In this document: in pieces, positions 40,606-51,536 of the stretch
How positions within the stretch are numbered: position 1 is the stretch's first letter
Layout: the number at the start of each line of letters is the position of its first letter
DNA from: Pseudomonas sp. FP2309
GTDB lineage: Bacteria; Pseudomonadota; Gammaproteobacteria; Pseudomonadales; Pseudomonadaceae
Assembly: GCF_030687575.1 (NCBI RefSeq)
Contig: NZ_CP117439.1
Span: 3,773,501-3,837,500, forward strand
Length of the DNA stretch: 64,000 nt
Direction: 5' to 3'
Position numbers and translations under genes: made by a program
Notes under the pieces: generated by a model
What the model was told of the DNA's origin: nothing
The model's database searches: none
Seen by the model: the letters and a program-made list of their open reading frames with translations, nothing else

Positions 40606-42408
40606 TCAGCGCACTTGTTGCAAGTGTCCATACAGTTTGGCGTAAAGACCACCGTCGGCGATCAATTGCTGGTGATCGCCATCCTCAGCGATATGACCGC
40701 CGTCGAACACCAGGACTCGATCCGCCTGCTTAACGGCCGACAGACGGTGGGCAACGATCAGTGTAGTACGCCCACTGAGAAACCGCGCCAGGGCCTGATG
40801 CAGGTTGTATTCGGTGGCGGCATCCAGTGCGGACGTGGCTTCGTCGAGTATCACCACCTTCGGCTCGGCCAGCACCATGCGCGCAATTGCCAGGCGTTGG
40901 CGCTGCCCCCCGGAGAAACGTACACCGGAACGCCCCACCACACTGTCCAGACCCAGTGGCAGGGCTTTGACGGTGGCGTCCAGTTGGGCAATTTCCAGCG
41001 CCTGCCAGCAGGCCTGGTCACTGCGCTCGCGGCCCATGGTCAAGTTGGCACGCACGGTGTCGTTGAACAGCGCCGGGTGTTGCAGCACCACCGCAACATG
41101 CTCGCGGATGGTCTCCAGGCCGATCTCCTGCTGGGTTGCACCACCAAATCGGATGCTGCCCGCCTGGGGCGTGTACAGCCCGAGCAGCAACTGCACCAGG
41201 GTGCTTTTGCCACCGCCGCTGGCGCCGACAATCGCGACTTTTTCACCCGGGGCAATCTGCAGGTGCAACTGGTTGAGTACCAGCTCGTCGCCATAACCAA
41301 AGTCGAGGCCGCGTACCTCGATGCCAACGGTCTGATGCCCGGTGAACGGGTCGGCGCCACCGGCATATTGCGGCTCGTCGGCACGCGCCAGCAGCTCATT
41401 GATGCGACTCAACGCGCCGCCCGCGGCGTAATAGGCGTATTGCAGATTCAGCAACTGCTCCACCGGGCCGATCATGAACCATAAGTAGCTGAACACCGCG
41501 AGCATCTGGCCGATGGACAGGTCGGAAAACAGCACAGTGAGCATCGCTGCCGCACGGAAGATGTCGATACCGAACTGGAACAGCAGCCCGCTGGCACGGC
41601 TGGACGCATCGGTTTTCCACTGGGAATGGATCGCATAATCGCGCACTTCCTGGGCACGCTGGCCCAGACGCCCGAGGAAAAAGCCCTGGCGGTTGCCCGC
41701 GCGGACTTCCTGTATGGCGTCGAGCGTTTCAGTCAGGGCCTGGGTGAAGCGCGAGGTGCTGTCGTTTTCCAGTTTCTTGAGGTGTTTGACGCGCTTGCCT
41801 AACTGCACCGTGGCGTAGATCACCAGCGGGTTGAACAGCAGGATCAGCAATGCCAGTTGCCAATGCATCCACACCAGGATCGCCGAAGTGCCGACCAGGG
41901 TCAGCATGGCGACCAGGAAGCGGCTGAGGGTTTCACCGACGAATTTATCCAGGGTATCCAGATCGGTCACCAGATGGGTGGTGACCGTGCCGCTGCCCAG
42001 GCTTTCGTATTCGCCCAGGGAGATGCGTTTGAGGCGCTCGATCAGGCGCACGCGGATGCGGTACACGATGTCTTTGGCCAGTCGCGCAAACAGCCGCGCC
42101 TGCACCACGTTGAACACCAGCGCGCCGCAGCGCAGCAGCAGGGTCACCAGCAGCATCAGACCGATGTAGCCGGCGGCTTTCTGCCAAACCAGCGGCAACG
42201 CGTGGTTCATCATCTTGAGCGCAGCATCACCATGGCCCAGCAGGACTTCGTCCACCAGCAACGGCAACAGCAGAGGAATCGGCACGCTGCACAGGGTCGC
42301 CAACACGGCGACGCCATTGGCGATCCACAGGGACTTTTTGTGACGCAGGGCCAGGCGGCGAATTTCCGCCCAGGTCAGGCGATCCGTGCGTTTGGGCTCA
42401 TCAGGCAC
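40606..42408 (-). CDS. ABC exporter, fused (PA0860-like)
   Basis: 600 residues from a GTG start (VPDEPKRTDRLTWAEIRRLA). Transmembrane domain about 30-310; ATPase half with AIVGASGGGKSTLVQLL, signature FSGGQRQRLAIARM, Walker B VVILDEATSALD, and AHRLS. It forms a homodimeric MsbA/LmrA-like exporter with unknown substrate. The start overlaps the DsbA-family stop by 8 bp, with GGAG 10 nt upstream; the longer open frame is out-of-frame DsbA sequence. It is followed by rbdA after 71 bp. Confidence 0.88.
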   Translation of the reverse strand: MPDEPKRTDRLTWAEIRRLALRHKKSLWIANGVAVLATLCSVPIPLLLPLLVDEVLLGHGDAALKMMNHALPLVWQKAAGYIGLMLLVTLLLRCGALVFNVVQARLFARLAKDIVYRIRVRLIERLKRISLGEYESLGSGTVTTHLVTDLDTLDKFVGETLSRFLVAMLTLVGTSAILVWMHWQLALLILLFNPLVIYATVQLGKRVKHLKKLENDSTSRFTQALTETLDAIQEVRAGNRQGFFLGRLGQRAQEVRDYAIHSQWKTDASSRASGLLFQFGIDIFRAAAMLTVLFSDLSIGQMLAVFSYLWFMIGPVEQLLNLQYAYYAAGGALSRINELLARADEPQYAGGADPFTGHQTVGIEVRGLDFGYGDELVLNQLHLQIAPGEKVAIVGASGGGKSTLVQLLLGLYTPQAGSIRFGGATQQEIGLETIREHVAVVLQHPALFNDTVRANLTMGRERSDQACWQALEIAQLDATVKALPLGLDSVVGRSGVRFSGGQRQRLAIARMVLAEPKVVILDEATSALDAATEYNLHQALARFLSGRTTLIVAHRLSAVKQADRVLVFDGGHIAEDGDHQQLIADGGLYAKLYGHLQQVR

Positions 42409-43036
42409 AGGTCGCTCTCTCCAGCCATCGAGCGAGCAGCGGTGACAGCTCGGACAGCGGCTGATAGCCGTTGGTGAGCAGTGCCAACTGACCATTGCGC
42501 TCAGCCAGCAAGGTCGGGAACCCGGCGATGCCCAGATCCTGCACCCAGGTGAAATCCGCCGCCGTGGCAGCGTGTTGCTCGGCACGGTCAAACTCGCCGG
42601 CGAATTCGATACGCGGGATGCCTGCCTGTTCGGCCAGTTCCACCAACACGCTGGCGAGGGTCACGTCGCGGCCCTCGACATAAAATGCGTGCTGGATGAG
42701 CCCAAGCAGCGTCCACGCACAATCCGGCGCCAGGCTGCGTGCCGTGACAAGGGCCCGGCACGCCGGCTCAGTGTCATACACAAAACCATCGGGCAGCGCA
42801 CCTTCACGTTTGAACGGCTGGCCGGTGGCGTCGGTGACCGCCTGCCAGTGCTCAAGAATGTAGCGCCGGGTGGTCGGCTCCAGCGCAGCGCCGCTGCCGG
42901 TGCGCAAACCGCCCACCACCAGGTGCACGTCGACGCCGGCCGCCTGGGCCTGCTCAATCAGCGCCTGCGCCACCGGGGCAAAGCCCCAGCACCAGGAACA
43001 CATCGGGTCCATTACATAGAGCAGGCGCGCGGACAT
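42401..43036 (-). CDS. DsbA-family (FrnE-like) thiol oxidoreductase
   Basis: 211 residues, thioredoxin fold with helical insert. Active site Cys13-Ser-Trp-Cys16 in MDPMCSWCWGFAP; cis-Pro loop GIAGFPTLL. No signal peptide, so it is a cytoplasmic FrnE-type isomerase/oxidoreductase rather than periplasmic DsbA. It sits between trhO (3-bp gap) and the ABC exporter (8-bp overlap). Confidence 0.88.
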   Translation of the reverse strand: MSARLLYVMDPMCSWCWGFAPVAQALIEQAQAAGVDVHLVVGGLRTGSGAALEPTTRRYILEHWQAVTDATGQPFKREGALPDGFVYDTEPACRALVTARSLAPDCAWTLLGLIQHAFYVEGRDVTLASVLVELAEQAGIPRIEFAGEFDRAEQHAATAADFTWVQDLGIAGFPTLLAERNGQLALLTNGYQPLSELSPLLARWLERATCA

Positions 43037-43039
43037 GGG

Positions 43040-43981
43040 TCAGACCTCGGAAGGGGTTTGCTTGTAGTTGAAGCCAATCGGGTGCGGCATATTGCGGGCC
43101 TTGGCCAGCTCAATCTGCTTTTGCCGGTCGATCGCGCTGCGACGGGTTTTCTCCGGCAGCTTATCCCAGCAATGCGGACAACTGATGCCGGCCACATAGT
43201 GCTCGGACGCGCGGTCTTCGACGCTTACGGGTGTGCGGCAGGCATGACATTGATCGTAGTCGCCTTCGCTCAAGTCGTGACGCACGGTCACGCGATTATC
43301 GAAAACAAAGCAGTCGCCCTGCCATTTGGTCTCTTCCTGCGGCACCTCTTCAAGGTACTTCAGGATCCCGCCCTTAAGGTGGTACACCTCATCGAAGCCT
43401 TCGCTGAGCATATAGCTGGAGGCCTTCTCGCAACGAATGCCACCGGTGCAGAACATGGCGACTTTCTTGTGTCTGGCCGGATCGAAGTTGGCTTTGATGT
43501 AGTCGGGAAATTCGCGAAAACTGGTGGTCTTCGGGTCGACCGCGCCTTCAAAGGTACCGATGGACACTTCGTAGTCGTTACGGGTGTCGATTAACAGCAC
43601 TTCCGGGTCGCTGATCAACGCGTTCCAGTCTTTGGGGTCGACGTAGGTGCCGACTTTTTTGTTCGGGTCGACGCCTGCGACGCCCAGAGTCACGATCTCT
43701 TTCTTGAGCTTGACCTTGGTGCGGTAGAACGGCTGGTCATCGCAGTACGACTCTTTGTGGTCGATGTCGTCCATGCGAGGGTCGTTCTTCAACCAGGCCA
43801 TCAGGCCGTCGATGCCTTCGCGGCTGCCGGAAACGGTGCCGTTGATGCCTTCTTCGGCGATCAGCAAAGTGCCTTTGATGCCGTTGTCGACCATCGCCTG
43901 CAGCAGGGGCTCGCGCAGGGCGACGTAATCTTCGAGGGTGACGAACTTATACAGTGCCGCCACGACAATCGGTTGAGTCAT
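43040..43981 (-). CDS. trhO: tRNA uridine(34) hydroxylase TrhO (UPF0176 rhodanese)
   Basis: 313 residues. N-terminal acylphosphatase-like domain ([14 protein letters not shown]), then a rhodanese domain with [11 protein letters not shown] and the catalytic loop [15 protein letters not shown]-terminal Cys-rich segment ([15 protein letters not shown]) follows. It uses oxygen and prephenate-independent chemistry to form 5-hydroxyuridine at tRNA position 34. It is first in the run trhO, DsbA-like, ABC, rbdA, PA0862-like. Confidence 0.93.
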   Translation of the reverse strand: MTQPIVVAALYKFVTLEDYVALREPLLQAMVDNGIKGTLLIAEEGINGTVSGSREGIDGLMAWLKNDPRMDDIDHKESYCDDQPFYRTKVKLKKEIVTLGVAGVDPNKKVGTYVDPKDWNALISDPEVLLIDTRNDYEVSIGTFEGAVDPKTTSFREFPDYIKANFDPARHKKVAMFCTGGIRCEKASSYMLSEGFDEVYHLKGGILKYLEEVPQEETKWQGDCFVFDNRVTVRHDLSEGDYDQCHACRTPVSVEDRASEHYVAGISCPHCWDKLPEKTRRSAIDRQKQIELAKARNMPHPIGFNYKQTPSEV

Positions 43982-44069
43982 GGGTGTTCTCTCCAGGTGG
44001 CTACCCTCGTAAGGGGTGAACCGGATAACGGCAGTTGCAGGTTTTTAGCTGCAGGCTGCAAGTAAAAGC

Positions 44070-44098
44070 AAAAAAAACGCGCCGACTGAGCGGCGCGT
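44070..44098 (-). terminator. terminator of the bolA transcript
   Basis: On the minus strand ACGCGCCG-CTCAGT-CGGCGCGT is followed by eight T; 80 bp after the bolA stop. Confidence 0.85.
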
Positions 44099-44178
44099 GG
44101 GGATTCTAACAAGAAGGAAGCTACGTGCGGTAAGAGTGCTTCAATCTTGTCGTTGGCAACTGAACACGTTCCGCTGCT

Positions 44179-44472
44179 TCACTCTCCCCCTGCGCAGGTC
44201 GGCGAGGCCGGCGCTGCGTCGATGGTCGCCCATTCTTCGGGCGTATAGGTATGCAGCGCCAGGGCATGAAACTCGCTCATCAGGTCACCCAGGGTGGCGT
44301 AGACCTTCTGGTGGCGCTTGACGCGGTTGAGCCCCTCAAACTGCTGGCTGACCAGCACGGCCTTGAAGTGGGTCTGCAACCCACGGCTGTGCATATGGCT
44401 TTCATCCAGCACGCTCATGTGTTGAGGCTCCAGAGCGGCGAGCGTCGTTTCGATACGCTGTTGCATGGTCAT
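44179..44472 (-). CDS. bolA: BolA-family protein
   Basis: 97 residues with a KH-like fold. The Fe-S/glutaredoxin-partner region is LDESHMHSRGLQTHFKAVLV, and KRHQKVYATLGDLMSEFHALAL is the DNA-binding-like helix. BolA proteins work with monothiol glutaredoxins in iron-sulfur trafficking and affect cell shape. It follows the DUF2059 gene by 6 bp in the same direction. ATG 44466 is an alternative start. Confidence 0.92.
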   Translation of the reverse strand: MTMQQRIETTLAALEPQHMSVLDESHMHSRGLQTHFKAVLVSQQFEGLNRVKRHQKVYATLGDLMSEFHALALHTYTPEEWATIDAAPASPTCAGGE

Positions 44473-44478
44473 TCCTGC

Positions 44479-44997
44479 TTACTTCTTCTTGGCCGGTGCG
44501 GCGGCTTTTGGCGCCAGCTCGTTGGTCATGTCTTCCAACAGCTTGTTGACCACCGGCACTGCGCTTTCCAGCTTGGCCTGGGTCATCTGGGCCGATTGCT
44601 GGGTCAACTGCGGCATTTTTTCCAGGACTTTCTTGCCCAGTGGCGACTGGTAGAAAGCGACCAGGTCCTTGAGCTCGGACTCGCTGAAGTTGGTGGTGTA
44701 GAGCTTGACCATGTCCGGCTTCAGCTTCGGCCAGCCGATGGCCTGGTCGAGAGCGGCGTTGGCCTTGGCCTGGTAGCTGTCCAGTACGGACTGCTTGGTG
44801 GCCGGTGCCTTGGTCTGTTCGAAACGCTGGGCGAACATCTGCTGCACTTGCATGTACACCGGGGTACCCAGCTTGTCGGCATGGGCCAGGGTCAGGAAGG
44901 CTTCGGCACTGGCGTTGTGGCTGGCGGTATCGGCAAGAACCTGGCCGCTGGCGCATACCAGAGCAACCGCGGTACAGATGGCACGAAGACGAGTCAT
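44479..44997 (-). CDS. DUF2059 periplasmic protein
   Basis: 172 residues with a signal peptide (MTRLRAICTAVALVCASGQVLA), an all-helical DUF2059 domain (LYTTNFSESELKDLVAFYQS and PLGKKVLEKMP are the hallmark) and a Lys/Ala-rich end. Function unknown. It is cotranscribed with bolA and divergent from fumC. Confidence 0.88.
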   Translation of the reverse strand: MTRLRAICTAVALVCASGQVLADTASHNASAEAFLTLAHADKLGTPVYMQVQQMFAQRFEQTKAPATKQSVLDSYQAKANAALDQAIGWPKLKPDMVKLYTTNFSESELKDLVAFYQSPLGKKVLEKMPQLTQQSAQMTQAKLESAVPVVNKLLEDMTNELAPKAAAPAKKK

Positions 44998-45178
44998 CGA
45001 GTTTCCTTTCTAGCTGGCGGGGTCAGTCCCCAAGGGCGCCCATTCTGCGCCTAAAAAAGCTTGCGGCTCAACCCCGAGCCTTATCGGCCGTGGATTGGCC
45101 GATGAAACGTCTTTTGAGGGAACCCACTTGGCCGATCACGGCCTAAACTGCGCTGACTGACTTCAAGGAGAGTGCCCG

Positions 45179-46561
<1,383 letters not shown>

Positions 46562-46563
46562 CC

Positions 46564-47520
46564 TTACGAAGCCATGCGCAGCCGCCGGGCCTTGAGCCCG
46601 GCGAGCAGCGACGGTGCCAGCGCGACCGTCGCCGAGCCCAGCACCACCACCAGTGCGCCGAAGTAACCCAGGGCGTTGATCTCTTCGGCCTGCACGTAGT
46701 CCGGCCACCACCACGCCGCCAACGCCACCGCAACAAACGTCACCAGCGGCGTGAGGGCCAGGGTCGCACTCACCCGCGAGGCCTCCCAATGTGCCAGCGC
46801 CTCAGCAAACGCACCGTACGCCACCAGGGTATTCATGCAGCACGCCAGCAACAGCCAGCCTTGCAGCGGGCTCAGTTGCAGCGCCTCCAGCGGATGCGCC
46901 CACGGCGTGAGCAGCAAGGCGCAGGTCAGGTAGATCACCATCATCACTTGCAGCGAATTCCACACGGTCAGCAGTTGCTTCTGGCCCAGGGCGTAGAACA
47001 CCCAGACCGACGTCGCCAGCAGAATGGTCAGCACGCCGGCGGTGTAGGCGCCCAGGGACGTGAGCAGTTCCTCCAGGCGTTGGTTGAAGAACAACCCGAA
47101 GCCTGCAATCAACACGATCAGGCCAAGTACCTGCCCGCGACTGAAACGCTCCTTGAATACGAACACACTGGCGACCATCAAAAAGATCGGGCCCATCTGC
47201 ACCACCAACTGGGCCGTGCCGGGGCTGAGCAGCTTGAGACCGACCAGGTACAACACGTAATTGCCCACCAGGCCGCACACCGCCATCGCCACCAGCCAGC
47301 CGCCTTTAGGACCCAGCACCTTGCGGCTGGGCAAACGCTTGGTGGCCGCGAGGTAAACGAACAGCAGGCTGCCGGCGACCGTCAGGCGAAACCAGGTCAC
47401 GGTGATCGGATCCATCACCTGCAGCACCTGTTTGAGTTTGATCGGCAGGATGCCCCAAAGCAGCGCGGTCAACAGGGTCAATAAAAAACCGTAGACCCAG
47501 CGACCGGAAGAGATATGCAT
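46564..47520 (-). CDS. EamA/DMT-superfamily transporter
   Basis: 318 residues with 10 predicted helices in two EamA repeats; first repeat TALLWGILPIKLKQVL and SPGTAQLVVQMGPIFLMVAS, second after FYALGQKQLL. Probable metabolite exporter of unknown specificity. I chose ATG 47520 (MHISSGRWVYGFLL) because the 24 codons before it look non-membrane and atypical. It converges on fumC with a 2-bp gap. Confidence 0.85.
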   Translation of the reverse strand: MHISSGRWVYGFLLTLLTALLWGILPIKLKQVLQVMDPITVTWFRLTVAGSLLFVYLAATKRLPSRKVLGPKGGWLVAMAVCGLVGNYVLYLVGLKLLSPGTAQLVVQMGPIFLMVASVFVFKERFSRGQVLGLIVLIAGFGLFFNQRLEELLTSLGAYTAGVLTILLATSVWVFYALGQKQLLTVWNSLQVMMVIYLTCALLLTPWAHPLEALQLSPLQGWLLLACCMNTLVAYGAFAEALAHWEASRVSATLALTPLVTFVAVALAAWWWPDYVQAEEINALGYFGALVVVLGSATVALAPSLLAGLKARRLRMAS

Positions 47521-47616
47521 GAATGCCCCAAAAGCCAAAGGTGGAAGAGCGGGCATTCTAGGGCGCTGCGGTGCGCTTTGGGTACAGGTCATTCCTCAAG
47601 CGGCTTCAGCCGTGGC

Positions 47617-48588
47617 TCATGGCACCCCCATGACCAGTACTCCGCTCCCGCTTATGGCCCCGGCGGCCGGCAGCGATGCCGCTCGCCGCACCAGCGAAAA
47701 CGTCACATCGTCACCCCCGACGCTGTTGCTGATCTGAGTCAGGAACGATCCATTCACCGGAACGGCAACGCCGCCACGCACAAGGGCTGTACCCACTTGC
47801 GGGTTGCTCATCATCAGCAGCCGGGTGTCGAACGACGACCGGGTTCCCTTGTAAGTAATGGTGATTGGTGTGCTGATCCCGCCCTGGGGGCATGAGTAAT
47901 TCAGCCTGCGATTGCTGATGATGGGGGTGGTCAGCGGGTCGCTGCCGATGGCCCGTTGATTGACCTCGCCGAAGTTGATTTCGATCGGGTTGTTATTGTT
48001 GATCGTGCAGGTCGACGGCGAGATGGTGAAATTGTTGTTGGCCAGGTAGGTGACGGCAAGCCGCGACGAACCGCTCCCCGAGTTGTTCGTCTGGGTCATG
48101 CGCAGCAGCCCCAGGTTGTCACCGACCCGGATGTTGATCGGATTCCCCGGACTATTACGCATCACTATGTAGGGCGCGACATTGATTGGATAGCCGACCC
48201 TGTTGTCCGGCAGCGTAGCCACCCGGATACCACCGGCCACCGGGTAGTTTCGGTACACACCGTTGACGCGCAGGCCCGTGCCTTCGGAGGCGAACTTCGG
48301 ACCGGGTGTCCACGGAATACCGGCGGAACTGCCGGTGGCCCAATAGTCTTCGGCACGAGAAGGAGTTTGAGGGCCGGGCGTGTATCGACATTCGAGGTTC
48401 GCCCCTTCCATTAAGATTCGATTCTGGTTGGTATCCAGCCGAACATTCACAGGCACCTGCAAGTTGATATCCTGCCCCGCGCCTACCGTGATCCAGGGAC
48501 CGCCATTCATACGACAGTCAACGGCGCCAGCCGTCGTAGCCACACCGGCAAGGAACAAAAGCGCCATGGCGCCAGCTGTTTTTTTCAT
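47617..48588 (-). CDS. two-domain fimbrial tip adhesin
   Basis: 323 residues with a signal peptide (ALLFLAGVATTAGA). The N-terminal half (about 22-190) is a receptor-binding-like domain. The C-terminal half is a pilin domain beginning STCTINNNNPIEINFGEV. This size and two-domain form, and being last in the operon, mark it as the PapG/FimH-like tip adhesin. The receptor cannot be predicted. Confidence 0.82.
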   Translation of the reverse strand: MKKTAGAMALLFLAGVATTAGAVDCRMNGGPWITVGAGQDINLQVPVNVRLDTNQNRILMEGANLECRYTPGPQTPSRAEDYWATGSSAGIPWTPGPKFASEGTGLRVNGVYRNYPVAGGIRVATLPDNRVGYPINVAPYIVMRNSPGNPINIRVGDNLGLLRMTQTNNSGSGSSRLAVTYLANNNFTISPSTCTINNNNPIEINFGEVNQRAIGSDPLTTPIISNRRLNYSCPQGGISTPITITYKGTRSSFDTRLLMMSNPQVGTALVRGGVAVPVNGSFLTQISNSVGGDDVTFSLVRRAASLPAAGAISGSGVLVMGVP

Positions 48589-48625
48589 GTTTATTTCTCG
48601 TCGCTCTGCCCTGTCCAGGCACAGC

Positions 48626-49162
48626 CTATGGATAGTCCAACGTGAAGGTTGAGGTCACCGAGTACGCCCCGTGCCCAATGGTTTGATCCCTGATCGCAGC
48701 CGGCTCGCCCTGCACATAGGCTTTGAGCTCGATCACGTTGCTGCCATCACTCAACGCCTGCCTGTCGCTTTCGGTATTCAAGGGCAACGGCTTATCGCCG
48801 AGTGTTTCCAGGCCGACCCCGATGCCCGAGGCACCACTGCCGGCGTCCAGCGCGAGCAAACCGGGAAGCTCGGGGTTTCCTGCACCGCCGAAGGTGATGG
48901 TCACCGAGTCGCCGATGGTGGTGTCGCAGTCTTCCAAGTGCAGCTTGAAACGCCTGCCCACCGAACGCGTGTTGATATAGAGGTACTTGCTGGTCAGGTC
49001 CCACAGTTCCAGGGTGATGGCCTCGTCACCGGGGCGCAGGGTGCAGGCTTCCTCTACCAGATTGCCCTTAAAACGCAGGTTGTCCGCTGCCTGTCCGAGC
49101 GGGATCAGGCCGCAGGAGAGCAGCAGGGCCAGTGCGCCCTTATGAACCCTTTCATGTCGCAT
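48626..49162 (-). CDS. fimbrial minor subunit
   Basis: 178 residues: signal peptide, pilin Cys pair (EEACTLRPGDEAITLELWDL and LHLEDCDTTIGDSV), C-terminal beta-strand ending TSTFTLDYP with the penultimate Tyr recognised by the chaperone. Next to the tip adhesin gene, so a PapF-like tip adaptor is likely. Confidence 0.85.
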   Translation of the reverse strand: MRHERVHKGALALLLSCGLIPLGQAADNLRFKGNLVEEACTLRPGDEAITLELWDLTSKYLYINTRSVGRRFKLHLEDCDTTIGDSVTITFGGAGNPELPGLLALDAGSGASGIGVGLETLGDKPLPLNTESDRQALSDGSNVIELKAYVQGEPAAIRDQTIGHGAYSVTSTFTLDYP

Positions 49163-49173
49163 AGACTCGACTC

Positions 49174-49653
49174 CTACTGGTATTCAGCCAACAACGTGGC
49201 CACCGCCGTGAATCCGGTGGGGCTCAGGATTGCGCCGGGCTGCTGGACGGGCACCACTTCCAATGTCGGCGGTGACGACAGAGTGATATCCAGGGGGGTA
49301 TTGAGCGCAAACGGCTGGTTGTCCTGAAAAACCCGTATCCCCAGCGCAGGCGCGCTGGTCTGCACCGCCGAGCCGTCAAACTTGGTGGGTGTACCGTTGA
49401 CGCTCAACTTCAACGCCCAAGGCAGCGTGTCGGTACCACAGCGGATGGTGTAACCCACGTGCTTGCGGTACCTCACGCCATCGACGCGCTTGACCCCCAC
49501 ATCGCCAAAGTCGACTTCAATGGTGTCGCCGCCATCAATCGTGCAGGGCGGTGGCTCATTCAACGTTCCGCTGAACGTCACGTTGGCCGACGCGCCGCCA
49601 CACAGGCCGATGGCGCACAGGAAGAGCAGCGCTCGCTGCTGCCTGATTGTCAT
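49174..49653 (-). CDS. fimbrial minor subunit
   Basis: 159 residues: signal peptide ending GGASA; PPPCTIDGGDTIEVDFGDV and a second Cys in TIRCGTDTLP; C-terminal VATLLAEYQ. It is closely related to the next upstream gene (same P-P-C-x-I-x-G-G start), so the pair arose by duplication and may form the tip fibrillum. Confidence 0.87.
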   Translation of the reverse strand: MTIRQQRALLFLCAIGLCGGASANVTFSGTLNEPPPCTIDGGDTIEVDFGDVGVKRVDGVRYRKHVGYTIRCGTDTLPWALKLSVNGTPTKFDGSAVQTSAPALGIRVFQDNQPFALNTPLDITLSSPPTLEVVPVQQPGAILSPTGFTAVATLLAEYQ

Positions 49654-49687
49654 TGATCGTTCCTCTTTATCACGGCATCAGACGCCA

Positions 49688-50182
49688 TCATTGATAATCG
49701 ACCACCAGGGTGGCGGTCGCATCGAACGCCCCCCCGGTCAGTTGGCTACCGGCACGCTTGACGGGCACCGCCTGCACCACGGGGAAATCCGGATGGGTAA
49801 AGTTCACGGCGCTGTTCAACGGCCAGTCGGCGCCATTGACGAACAGCTTGACCCCTAGATCCGCCTTGCGGGTCGCAAGCACGCGGCTGTCGAACGCGGC
49901 GCCCGTGCCCTTGAGTTCCAGGGTCAAGGCGTTACTGAAGGGAGAATCACAGGTGACGGTGTAAGGCACCTCACGACGATAATTGACCCCATCGATCCGC
50001 GACGTCAGCAGGTCATTTCCAAACGGCACATCCAGCGTACCGCCGCCGTTGATGACACACGGCGGCGGCGCAACGATGACCGCGCGAATGATCAGACTGG
50101 TGTCGGCCTGTACCGCCTGGCAGGCCGCCCACAGCAAGGTGCCCCCGGCCAGAATGGCGCGCGAGCCGTTTGTGTTAACCAT
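49688..50182 (-). CDS. fimbrial minor subunit
   Basis: 164 residues: signal peptide ending AVQA; PPPCVINGGGTLDVPFGND, second Cys in TVTCDSPFSN, C-terminal TATLVVDYQ. AAGGG lies 7 nt before ATG 50182, preferred over ATG 50200 inside the preceding gene's end. Paralogue of the 49174-49653 product. Confidence 0.87.
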   Translation of the reverse strand: MVNTNGSRAILAGGTLLWAACQAVQADTSLIIRAVIVAPPPCVINGGGTLDVPFGNDLLTSRIDGVNYRREVPYTVTCDSPFSNALTLELKGTGAAFDSRVLATRKADLGVKLFVNGADWPLNSAVNFTHPDFPVVQAVPVKRAGSQLTGGAFDATATLVVDYQ

Positions 50183-50192
50183 TGTTCTGCCC

Positions 50193-50765
50193 TTACTCAT
50201 AGTTGAGCCTGAAGTCCACGACGGCCCTGAACGCTCCGCTGGTCAGGGGCGCGGCGGTGCGTGTGGGTTGAACCTTCCAGGTCTGGGTGGTAGCGCCCAC
50301 GGCCAGGAACAGCGGTTGGCCCCTTGACCCCAACTGCACATCCCGCCCCAGCGCATCGGTCAGGCGCAGGCCCATCCCGGTGATGCCTTGCACCTTGACC
50401 AGTCGCGGGTCATCGGCATCGGCAGGTGCGATAAACGCCACCGACAACACCGGCTGATAGGCACTCCATGTCAGGTTTCCGGTACGTTCATTACGGATGC
50501 TGCCGGCGGTGCGCTGGCAATCATCGAAGCGCAGTTGAAAGGCCACCGGGTTCGCTTGATCGCCGGGGCGTTGCAACTGGCTGGTCGAGACATCTCCCAG
50601 GTCAATCGTTTGATTGACGGAGGTCATCTCCAGGCTGCAAGGGCTTTCATGCAGCGACCCGAGCACGTTCAGCATGCCATTCATACCCTCGACGTCCTGG
50701 GCCTTCGCCCATCCCGTCAGCATCAGTAACAGGCCACCGAGTACTTTCACGGTGTTCGACTTCAT
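50193..50765 (-). CDS. fimbrial minor subunit
   Basis: 190 residues: signal peptide (VLGGLLLMLTGWAKA), Cys pair (ESPCSLEMTSVNQTIDLGDV and LRFDDCQRTA), C-terminal VVDFRLNYE. First of four small subunits after the chaperone; PapJ/K-like position. GGAG is 6 nt before ATG 50765. Confidence 0.87.
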   Translation of the reverse strand: MKSNTVKVLGGLLLMLTGWAKAQDVEGMNGMLNVLGSLHESPCSLEMTSVNQTIDLGDVSTSQLQRPGDQANPVAFQLRFDDCQRTAGSIRNERTGNLTWSAYQPVLSVAFIAPADADDPRLVKVQGITGMGLRLTDALGRDVQLGSRGQPLFLAVGATTQTWKVQPTRTAAPLTSGAFRAVVDFRLNYE

Positions 50766-50786
50766 GACGTTCTCCATCCCCAGACG

Positions 50787-51536
50787 TTACTCATTGGACG
50801 GTGCTACCTGGCAGGTTTCGCCACGGCAGGTGAAGGCCAGCAACGGACGTCCGCCGTAGTCATTCACGTAGCTCAAGTAGGGAGCAGTTCCCAATGCCGT
50901 CGCAGAGGGTTTCAATTTCAGCGAGCCTTTGGGCGCAACCATCATGGGCTCGAAGCCCGCCACGGTTTTACCGTCCTTGGTGCTGCGGGCATCCACCAGG
51001 GTCACGTAGTAAGGCGTGGGGTTGTTAACGGTGTAGTGGTCGCCCTCGCGAGTCAGGGTGAGCTTTTCCTGCCAAGGGTTGGACAGGTCCTGCTGGCTCG
51101 GCTCAATGGCCTGCGGCCGATAGAACAACTTGATGCGGGTCTGCAGGGCAATTTGCAGGGTGTTGGATTTGTCGCTGCGCGGCGGAATCTCCCGCAGGTT
51201 GAAGTAGTACACCGTTTCCCGGTCCTGCGGCAGCAACCTGGCCGCCGGCAAGGCCTGCACCTTGACCTGGCTTTGCTTGCCGGGCTCCAGCCGCTGCACC
51301 GGTGGCAGTACGATCAGCGGCGTGGTGATTTTCTGGCCGGTTTCATCTTCAATCCAACCCTGGGCCAGGTACGGCAACTGAGTGTTGTTATTGGTGATGT
51401 TCACGCTGGTAGCCTGTTTGCCGCCGTCGAAAATCACGCGGGTACGATCCAGGCCGACAGCGGCGCTGGCATTTTGGATAAAGCCAGGCCCCAGCAGCGC
51501 AAAGGCCAGGACGATGAGGCACGTGTTCGGCATCAT
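50787..51536 (-). CDS. periplasmic fimbrial chaperone (PapD-like)
   Basis: 249 residues: signal peptide (LIVLAFALLGPGFIQNASA), two Ig-like domains. Donor-strand region SQVKVQALPAARLLPQDRET with the conserved Arg, and YYFNLREIPP, the chaperone signature. C-terminal Cys pair in LLAFTCRGETCQ. It caps subunits in the periplasm. It is the only chaperone in the operon. The start overlaps the usher stop by 4 bp. Confidence 0.93.
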   Translation of the reverse strand: MMPNTCLIVLAFALLGPGFIQNASAAVGLDRTRVIFDGGKQATSVNITNNNTQLPYLAQGWIEDETGQKITTPLIVLPPVQRLEPGKQSQVKVQALPAARLLPQDRETVYYFNLREIPPRSDKSNTLQIALQTRIKLFYRPQAIEPSQQDLSNPWQEKLTLTREGDHYTVNNPTPYYVTLVDARSTKDGKTVAGFEPMMVAPKGSLKLKPSATALGTAPYLSYVNDYGGRPLLAFTCRGETCQVAPSNE